Below are positions 1 to 5,297 of a stretch of DNA of 5,297 nucleotides, in pieces (positions within the stretch are counted from its first letter, which is position 1; every line of letters begins with the position of its first letter). The translations under genes and the position numbers were made by a program. Below the pieces are notes generated by a model, which saw nothing but the letters and a program-made list of their open reading frames with translations, had not been told where the DNA came from and searched no databases. Source of the DNA: Candidatus Heimdallarchaeota archaeon (GTDB taxonomy: Archaea; Asgardarchaeota; Heimdallarchaeia; Heimdallarchaeales; Kariarchaeaceae); the NCBI GenBank assembly GCA_027016475.1, contig JALUTL010000063.1, positions 11,533 through 16,829 of the forward strand. The letters are read 5' to 3'.

Positions 1-3000
1 AATAACCGTCCGCGATCGAATTTTCAACTTGATCACATTGGGTTTCTTCCATGATATATTTTTTAAATTCATTGAATGATTGGTTAATCTCTTCATCATC
101 GGTTGAAATGGAAATAGCGATTCTGTCGACGAAGTCAAGGCCTGCTGATTTCCTCATTTCCTGTATTCTTCTAACGAGTTCTCTTGCGAGACCTTCCTTT
201 CGAAGTTCAGGGGTGATTTCTGTTGAGACGAATGCTGAAACGCCTCCAGAAACACCCATGGAATAACCTTCCGTTGCGGTTTCCGTTATAAGTATCTCAT
301 CAGTTGAAAATTCCCATTGCTTTCCATTGATTGTGAGAGATGCTGTTCCATTTTTCTTCAATGAGGTTACAAACTCCTTTGCCTCTTTGAATGGCATTGA
401 TGAAAGGTAATCTTTTATTGCGGTAATTTCACCTTTCACCTTTGGAGCAAGTATTTTCAGATTTGGAAGCAACTGGTAATCCAAGTAGCCTTCATCTGAC
501 TCTAATACTTTAACTCCCTTGACATTTATTTCCTCAGCAATGACAGGTAAAAGGTCATCGATTGATCCCTTTTGGGTGTCATAGCTAATTATCAAATGTT
601 GAAGAGGCTGACGAAGTTTGATGTCTGCTTTGGCCCTTGCAGCTCGTCCGGCAATGACAGCATTTATCGCCAAATTCATTTTTGCTTCAAGTTTAGCATC
701 AATTTTTGTTTCATCATGTTCGGGGAATAGTTCAGCATGAACCGAAATGATGCCAGTTTCTTTTCTTCTTCCTTCAAGGTTTAGGTACATTTCTTCAGCC
801 AAGAAAGGAGTAAATGGAGCCAACAGTCTAGTAAGGGTTGTAAGAACCTCAAACAGCGTATCATAAGCAGACTTTTTGTCAAAGTTCAATTGTTCAGTGT
901 AGAATCTCCGTCTTGATCTTCGAAGATACCAATTGCTCAGTTCCTCTATAATGAAGTAGTCAAGAGTGTTTACACTTGTATGGAATGTCATTTCCTCAAG
1001 TCCAAATTTGACATCCCGGATTACATTTTGCAAACGGGATAAAATCCATCGATCCATTTCTGGACGTTCATTGAAATCAGTCTGGTTTTCAGGGATATAT
1101 CCATCTACGTTAACATTTGTCACAAAGAAGCTGTAAACATTCCACAAGGTGTTCAACATTTTCCGTTGGGCTTCTTGAACCAAATTTACACTGAAACGCG
1201 TTTGATTCCAGGCAGGGCTCTTGGTCAGATACCACCTCGTTGAGTCGGCTCCAACAGTATCAAAGAGTTCCTTGGGGTTGATTGTGTTTCCTTTGCTCTT
1301 CGACATTTTTCTCCCATGTTCATCAACGACATGGTTCATGCATAGTACTGCCTTGTATGGGGAAACACCAAACAATGCAGTATTGACTGCCATCAATGTA
1401 TAAAACCAACCTCGAGTTTGATCGATTGCTTCAGTGATCCAATCAAAGGGAAAATCTTCCTTGAATTGATCCTCGTTTTCAAAAGGATAGTGGTACTGGG
1501 CAAAAGGTGCACTTCCAGAATCATACCAGCAGTCAATGACATATTCTTCACGCACCATTTTGCCGTTGTTGCACTTTTGGCATTCCCATGTAACCATATC
1601 AACCCAAGGCCTATGCAACTCAAATTTTTCAGGAAGGTTTCCGCTCACCTTCGAGGAAAGTTCTTCCTTGCTTCCAATAGCCTCAATGTTGTCACATGAA
1701 TTGCAAGCCCAAATGGGAAGAGGCGTACCCCAATATCGTGATCGGGAAAGGTTCCAATCAACGACGTTCTCCAAGAAGTTTCCAAACCGGCCATCTTTGA
1801 TGTATTTAGGTTGCCATTTTACCTTGGAGTTATTTTCCAGCAATTTTTCTCGTAATTTAGACATTGCAATAAACCAAGATTCCGTTCCATAATATAAGAG
1901 GGGAGTATCGCATCTCCAACAGTGTGGATATTGGTGCTCATAGGTTTCCTGCCTGAATAGTTTGCCCTCTTCTTTCAACATTTTTATAATTTTTTTGTCA
2001 GCATCCTTAACCCATAACCCTTCCAAAGGAGGTACATCACTAGTGAATTTTCCATTCATATCGACACATTGGATAACCGGCGCATTATATCTCCTTCCTG
2101 TTTCGGCATCATCTGCACCAAACGCCGGTGCAGAATGAACAATGCCAGTCCCATCTTCTGTTGTCACATAATCCGCAACTGTGACAAAGAACGCCTTGTC
2201 ACTCAAATGCTCAAAGAACGGAAACAGAGGTTTGTATTTCTTGAACTCCAAGTCTTTTCCTTTGAAAACTTTGATTGGTTTCAATTTTTTCTTGAATACT
2301 TTTTCAATCAAGGGAACCGCGACCAGGAACTTTTCTCCTTTGAATTCAACAATTCCATAATCCACTTCTGGATGAACTGAAAGCATGACATTTGAAAGTA
2401 AAGTCCATGGAGTTGTGGTCCAAGCTAAGAATTTGACATCCTCTAAATCCTTGTCTATTGCTTCAAATTTAACAAAAATCGCGGGATCTACTACTTCCTT
2501 GTATCCCTGAGAAAGTTCATGGCTTGAAAGGGTGGTACCACATCGTGTACAGAGAGGAGCGACTCTAACTCCTTTATAGAGAAGGCCTTTCTCAAACAAG
2601 GTTTTCAGAGACCACCAAACGCTTTCGATATAGTTATCATCCATTGTAATATATGGTCGATCTAAGTCAAGCCAAAAACCAACCCTTTCTGTCATTTCCC
2701 TCCATTCTTTTTCGTACATCAAAACGCTTTCTCGACAAAGTTCGTTAAATTTTTCAATTCCAAAGTTTTCGATATCCTGTTTGCTGTTGAACCCCATTTT
2801 CTTCTCAATTTCTAGTTCAACTGGCAGTCCATGGCAGTCCCATCCTCCAATTCTTGGTTTTACATGATATCCCTGCATTGTCCGAAATCGAAGCATCACA
2901 TCCTTGAGTGTCCGAGTCAATGCATGCCCTGCATGCGGGAGACCGTTCGCTGTAGGAGGCCCCTCCAACCAAGTCCACGATTTCTTAGCAGTGTTCGCTC

Positions 3001-3124
3001 GTTCCTGCTGAATTTTGAAATAGAGCTGATTTTCCTTCCAATACTTCAAAATTCGTTCTTCCATTTCAGGGAAGTTGTTCTGGGGTTTCACGGGATCAAA
3101 TACCTTTTGGGATACCTCAGTCAT
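1..3124 (-). CDS. ileS: Isoleucine--tRNA ligase, type 2 (eukaryote-like) form, 3' end cut by window edge
   Basis: Cytoplasmic class I aminoacyl-tRNA synthetase that charges tRNA-Ile with isoleucine and edits misactivated valine. The 1041 visible codons run without a stop from ATG at 3124 to the window edge; recalled Thermus IleS is about 1043 residues, so roughly 20 are missing. Seen in order: EGPPTANGLPHAGH (HIGH-type motif, HAGH at residues 64-67); GWDCHGLPVE at 94-103; editing domain with WTTTPW at 235-240 and GTGIVHSAPAFGADD at 325-339, where D338/D339 include the conserved editing aspartate; DQTRGWFY at 568-575; KMSKS at 606-610; and an anticodon-binding helical domain with NWYLRRSRRRF from 731. 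Four CxxC pairs (C192/C195, C402/C405, C474/C477, C515/C518) match the two zinc sites of the Thermus enzyme. The set of motifs excludes ValS and LeuS. Start: GGAG lies seven bases before the ATG, and the N-terminus aligns with the family. No frameshift seen. Confidence 0.97.
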   Translation of the reverse strand, partial: MTEVSQKVFDPVKPQNNFPEMEERILKYWKENQLYFKIQQERANTAKKSWTWLEGPPTANGLPHAGHALTRTLKDVMLRFRTMQGYHVKPRIGGWDCHGLPVELEIEKKMGFNSKQDIENFGIEKFNELCRESVLMYEKEWREMTERVGFWLDLDRPYITMDDNYIESVWWSLKTLFEKGLLYKGVRVAPLCTRCGTTLSSHELSQGYKEVVDPAIFVKFEAIDKDLEDVKFLAWTTTPWTLLSNVMLSVHPEVDYGIVEFKGEKFLVAVPLIEKVFKKKLKPIKVFKGKDLEFKKYKPLFPFFEHLSDKAFFVTVADYVTTEDGTGIVHSAPAFGADDAETGRRYNAPVIQCVDMNGKFTSDVPPLEGLWVKDADKKIIKMLKEEGKLFRQETYEHQYPHCWRCDTPLLYYGTESWFIAMSKLREKLLENNSKVKWQPKYIKDGRFGNFLENVVDWNLSRSRYWGTPLPIWACNSCDNIEAIGSKEELSSKVSGNLPEKFELHRPWVDMVTWECQKCNNGKMVREEYVIDCWYDSGSAPFAQYHYPFENEDQFKEDFPFDWITEAIDQTRGWFYTLMAVNTALFGVSPYKAVLCMNHVVDEHGRKMSKSKGNTINPKELFDTVGADSTRWYLTKSPAWNQTRFSVNLVQEAQRKMLNTLWNVYSFFVTNVNVDGYIPENQTDFNERPEMDRWILSRLQNVIRDVKFGLEEMTFHTSVNTLDYFIIEELSNWYLRRSRRRFYTEQLNFDKKSAYDTLFEVLTTLTRLLAPFTPFLAEEMYLNLEGRRKETGIISVHAELFPEHDETKIDAKLEAKMNLAINAVIAGRAARAKADIKLRQPLQHLIISYDTQKGSIDDLLPVIAEEINVKGVKVLESDEGYLDYQLLPNLKILAPKVKGEITAIKDYLSSMPFKEAKEFVTSLKKNGTASLTINGKQWEFSTDEILITETATEGYSMGVSGGVSAFVSTEITPELRKEGLARELVRRIQEMRKSAGLDFVDRIAISISTDDEEINQSFNEFKKYIMEETQCDQVENSIADGY

Positions 3125-3205
3125 ACTATCGCTCCAAGTTCCCAAAAATCATACAATTATTAATATTAATCGATAAATTTAACCTCAGAATTTACCTAGC
3201 TTTTG
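3125..3205 (-). promoter_or_regulatory. hesB-like/ileS intergenic region, probable ileS leader or promoter
   Basis: This 81-base gap separates the HesB-like stop codon from the ileS start. Its middle is very AT-rich (AAATTTATCGATTAATATT on the minus strand) and could hold a TATA-type promoter. It contains a perfect 12-base palindrome, ATTAATATTAAT, at 3159-3170. No stable GC hairpin with a T-tract is seen, so there is no bacterial-style terminator, and the region is too short for a T-box leader. ileS may be transcribed from here, by read-through, or both; the sequence alone does not decide. Confidence 0.25.
3132..3135 (-). promoter_or_regulatory. Ribosome binding site of ileS (GGAG)
   Basis: On the minus strand GGAG is followed by seven bases and then the ATG at 3124. 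Motif and spacing fit a Shine-Dalgarno site and support this ATG as the start. The site lies inside a possible eight-codon leader ORF (3126-3152). Confidence 0.55.
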
Positions 3206-3586
3206 CTACAATTTTGATTTAGCTTCTTCATACAGGTTGCAACTGGGACATTCATATTTGGATCCTGGCACACAGTTATAGGCAGGTTTCTTGTTAATCA
3301 AGGAAAATTCATGTTTTTCTTTGTCATAATCGATTTCCATTCCTTTGACATATTCCAAAAAACTTCTGTCAACGACAACTGGTATGCCATCTACCTTCGC
3401 ATAATAATCATTTTCATTCCTTTCAGAAAATTCCAGATCGTATGCAAAACCAGCATAGCGGTCTATCATCACAAAGATACGGACACATAGATTGTCATTC
3501 TCTGTAAGTTTCAGCTGTCTTTCAAGCTCTTCCTTTGCTTGAGGGGTGATTGTCACAAAGACTTCCACAGAACCTAAATTAATCAT
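3206..3586 (-). CDS. HesB/IscA-fold protein with atypical cysteines
   Basis: A 126-residue protein (numbered from ATG at 3586) that fits the A-type Fe-S carrier family: TITPQAKEEL near the N-terminus, the strand VRIFVMIDRYAGFAYDLEF, then VDGIPVVVDRSFLEYVKGMEIDY and a C-terminal FSLINKKPAYNC. Family members use one cysteine in the GGCSGF region and a C-terminal CGC to hold iron or an Fe-S cluster. Here the first is Tyr44 (DRYAGF) and CGC reads CVP, keeping only C105. A new CPSC pair (C113, C116) follows before the end, and C34 is an extra cysteine. A standard carrier role is therefore doubtful; it could bind another metal, use a different ligand set, or be a structural relative. Start uncertain: TTG at 3595 is in frame; ATG at 3586 suits a leaderless message; GTG at 3556 follows GGAAG and gives MTITPQA, the usual family start (116 residues). 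It lies between the membrane protein gene and ileS on the same strand. Confidence 0.85.
   Translation of the reverse strand: MINLGSVEVFVTITPQAKEELERQLKLTENDNLCVRIFVMIDRYAGFAYDLEFSERNENDYYAKVDGIPVVVDRSFLEYVKGMEIDYDKEKHEFSLINKKPAYNCVPGSKYECPSCNLYEEAKSKL
3562..3566 (-). promoter_or_regulatory. Possible ribosome binding site (GGAAG) for the alternative GTG start of the HesB-like gene
   Basis: GGAAG sits five bases before the GTG at 3556 on the minus strand. Starting there gives MTITPQAKEEL, which matches where HesB/IscA proteins normally begin. If used, the first ten residues of the longer model are not translated. It may be chance, because the site lies inside the longer reading frame. Confidence 0.3.
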
Positions 3587-3607
3587 CAAGTACAATTAAG
3601 GCTTACC

Positions 3608-3616
3608 TATTAAAAA
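3608..3616 (-). promoter_or_regulatory. Candidate archaeal TATA box for the HesB-like gene
   Basis: TTTTTAATA on the minus strand is centred 26 bases before the A of the ATG at 3586. That is the spacing expected if transcription begins at or next to the start codon (leaderless message). No clear BRE purine block lies upstream, and AT-rich gaps give such matches by chance. It lies in the 53-base gap after the membrane protein stop, so the HesB-like gene may have its own promoter or be co-transcribed. Confidence 0.3.
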
Positions 3617-3639
3617 GGATTGATAAAGTGGTTACTCCA

Positions 3640-5297
3640 TCATTTCTGAAGGCATTTAACTGTATGAAAAATCAGTTTTCCATTGTTCGGCAAGTAAATG
3701 GCGGCATCCTTAGCGAGAAAAGGCATCAAGTGATATGATGACACCCTAGTCAAACTTTGGTCGGTTACATGGAAAATTGTGACAGGAATGACTACCTCCT
3801 TTTGGGAACGGTCAAACTTAACTGAGATTGGTTTTTGTTGAGGTCTCACAAATCTTTTTGAAAAATCCACAATATGCTCGTGTTCACCGATTGTAAGGAG
3901 AATCGCCCTTTCCTCATTCCCAATGTAGTCTATGGACAAATTCAGTATTCCTGTCTCTATTGATGTAGGAAGCCGGGCTTGAGGATGGAAAATTTTGAAG
4001 TTAATCATTGCCTTATTGATTTCAAGAGCTTCTTTCTCGTTCGGTGTAGTCTGCACAATTGTGGTCAATCTATCAAAAGTTATAGAATAACTTGGAAGAA
4101 AAGACAAAGTGAGTGCTGGAATGGAAAAAAGAGCTATAAGCCAGACGAAACCTGCAACAAGTAGAATAATTGCAATTGAGGAATTTAACAAAGACGTAAC
4201 GTTTCTCAGGAATAAGCTTCCAAAATATATCAGAATTTTGAAAACACCCTCAAAGTTGATGGCACCAAATCGTATCCATTGACCAGTAATGGAGAATGCC
4301 AGAACTATTGCAACAATTCCAATTATCCTGATCCACTGAATTGATTTACCTTGAAATTTATCCTGACGAAATATGCGACTATTGGATTGTTGGTTAATTT
4401 TGAATTCTCCGAATTTGTTGAAGCGGTTTACCCAAAGAAAAGTAGGAGCAGCAATTCCGATGATTCTAGGAGAAAAGAAAAGGAATGTGGAGGGGCTTTG
4501 TTTGAGAATAATTGAAACTAACCTCTGCGAAACCCAATAGTAGAATACAAACCACACTGAGATTATGAAAAATGAAACAATTATTGTTGGAACATCATCA
4601 CCCCTTACAAATAAAAGCCGTATGGAATAGAGAAAAATAGTTCCCGCCAAGACCATGCCAATTTTTTCAGCAAGAGGGAGATTTTTTCTTAACAAAGAAA
4701 AATCACCATATTCTATGGAAGAGTGCTTGGTGATATCAATCCAACAATCAGGACGATGATCAAAATCACCTTCTCTGACATAATAGCCAAAATGACGAGA
4801 AAAGTATGCATTCAGTCTTCTCAATTCCAGATTAGAAACAGTGAGGTCAGAAGCGATCGGCCGTCCGTTTTTGTCATATATAGAAAGCTGCGTCAGATGC
4901 TCGTTTTTAAATATCAAATTCCCTAGAGTGAAAATTCCTAGGAAGGTTATTGAAAAACCTAGGCTTGGTTGAAAAAAATTCAGTAGAATAATACCAATCA
5001 GAGAGATACCTATCGCCAATCTTTGCCATTGTTTCAGAACTTTTTTCCGCTTCACAAAAACTTCATTAATTTGATCTAAATTGGCTTCTAAAGACCAAGA
5101 TCTTGAAAACAGCATGTTTGCAAGCAGAACATACAATGATAGGACTATACCAACTAACTGCAAATACAACTGAATATTAAGTGTTTCTTGAAATGAAACA
5201 ACAAAGAAAAAGAAATCAAGAACAATTCGAAGAAATGATGGAAAGAAAATGCTTTCAAGTGTTTGTATACTCAAATCAAAAAGTCCTTCAAGAAGGA
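3640..5297 (-). CDS. Multi-pass membrane protein of unknown function with soluble C-terminal domain, 5' end uncertain
   Basis: I do not recognise this family. The frame ends at TGA (3640-3642) and is open to the right edge. The first in-window start is TTG at 5274, with AAGGA nine bases before it, giving 544 residues, but the gene may begin outside. Numbered from that TTG, hydrophobic segments lie near 14-30, 33-55, 86-101, 104-122, 204-222, 229-250, 262-282 (weaker), 315-335, 343-357 and 365-396. Loops 56-85 (KRKK at 75-78), 123-203 and 283-314 are rich in Lys/Arg and so probably cytoplasmic. Residues about 397-544 are soluble, with alternating hydrophobic stretches (ILNLSIDY, AILLTIGEHEHIVDF, KEVVIPVTIFHV) suggesting a beta-sandwich, Ig-like fold; the positive-inside pattern puts it outside the cell. 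No ATP-binding, protease, transporter or redox motif is seen. It is co-directional with the HesB-like gene, 53 bases upstream of that gene's ATG. A membrane-anchored surface or envelope protein is the broadest fair guess. Confidence 0.8.
   Translation of the reverse strand, partial: LLEGLFDLSIQTLESIFFPSFLRIVLDFFFFVVSFQETLNIQLYLQLVGIVLSLYVLLANMLFSRSWSLEANLDQINEVFVKRKKVLKQWQRLAIGISLIGIILLNFFQPSLGFSITFLGIFTLGNLIFKNEHLTQLSIYDKNGRPIASDLTVSNLELRRLNAYFSRHFGYYVREGDFDHRPDCWIDITKHSSIEYGDFSLLRKNLPLAEKIGMVLAGTIFLYSIRLLFVRGDDVPTIIVSFFIISVWFVFYYWVSQRLVSIILKQSPSTFLFFSPRIIGIAAPTFLWVNRFNKFGEFKINQQSNSRIFRQDKFQGKSIQWIRIIGIVAIVLAFSITGQWIRFGAINFEGVFKILIYFGSLFLRNVTSLLNSSIAIILLVAGFVWLIALFSIPALTLSFLPSYSITFDRLTTIVQTTPNEKEALEINKAMINFKIFHPQARLPTSIETGILNLSIDYIGNEERAILLTIGEHEHIVDFSKRFVRPQQKPISVKFDRSQKEVVIPVTIFHVTDQSLTRVSSYHLMPFLAKDAAIYLPNNGKLIFHTVKCLQK

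Noticed and set aside
1393..1623. Minus-strand 76-codon ORF inside ileS
   Set aside because: It is in a different frame from ileS across the region encoding WECQKC and RGWFY; a shadow, not evidence of a frameshift, since the ileS frame is unbroken here.
51..2380. Plus-strand ORFs of 60 to 118 codons at 51-266, 1221-1403, 1418-1699, 1536-1892 and 2069-2380
   Set aside because: All lie antisense within ileS, which is conserved across its whole length; their products have no recognisable motifs and are shadows of the real gene.
2831..3163. Plus-strand 110-codon ORF covering the 5' end of ileS
   Set aside because: It is antisense to the HIGH-motif region and its start has no support; the coding signal belongs to ileS.
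3125..3205. T-box or other riboswitch before ileS
   Set aside because: The gap is only 81 bases, with no T-box consensus, specifier stem or terminator hairpin.
3206..3586. A selenocysteine codon or frameshift explaining the missing HesB cysteines
   Set aside because: The first ligand position is a plain TAT (Tyr) codon, no in-frame TGA lies inside the gene, and the family pattern continues in one frame to the TAG stop.
3979..4926. Plus-strand ORFs at 3979-4164 and 4723-4926
   Set aside because: Both are short and antisense to the membrane protein gene, with no motif or ribosome binding site to support them.
4938..4973. Two CCTAGG copies about 30 bases apart, able to pair with flanking bases
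   Set aside because: They lie inside the membrane protein coding frame, encode ordinary hydrophobic residues, and the pairing is short; most likely chance.

Overview
The window holds three genes, all read from the minus strand: (1) the 5' 1041 codons of ileS, cut at its 3' end by the window edge (1-3124); (2) a small HesB/IscA-fold protein with an altered cysteine pattern (3206-3586); (3) a large multi-pass membrane protein with a soluble C-terminal domain that I do not recognise, whose reading frame is still open at the right edge (3640-5297). In the direction of transcription the order is membrane protein, HesB-like protein, IleS, with gaps of 53 and 81 bases. No RNA gene, insertion sequence, CRISPR array, prophage gene or long repeat was seen, and no stretch over 300 bases lacks a gene.

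Organism: the DNA is moderately AT-rich and tightly packed. The IleS belongs to the long, doubly zinc-binding, eukaryote-like clade (type 2), which includes Thermus IleS and occurs in archaea, some bacteria and eukaryotes. It therefore does not fix the domain of life. An archaeon is my weak preference: there is a TATA-like box 26 bases before the hesB-like ATG, which suggests a leaderless message, and no clear bacterial -35/-10 pair. Against this, GGAG- and GGAAG-type ribosome binding sites are present, so a bacterium is not excluded.

Function: ileS is housekeeping. The HesB-like protein keeps the fold signature of A-type Fe-S carriers, but it lacks the first ligand cysteine and the second cysteine of the CGC motif. 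It carries a new CPSC pair near its C-terminus instead, so it is unlikely to work as a standard Fe-S carrier. The membrane protein has about nine or ten hydrophobic segments, basic cytoplasmic loops and a beta-rich tail of about 145 residues, probably outside the cell. Nothing in the sequence shows that the three genes share a pathway. The most unusual item is the HesB-like protein; the membrane protein is the main unknown. I found no convincing new multi-gene system.
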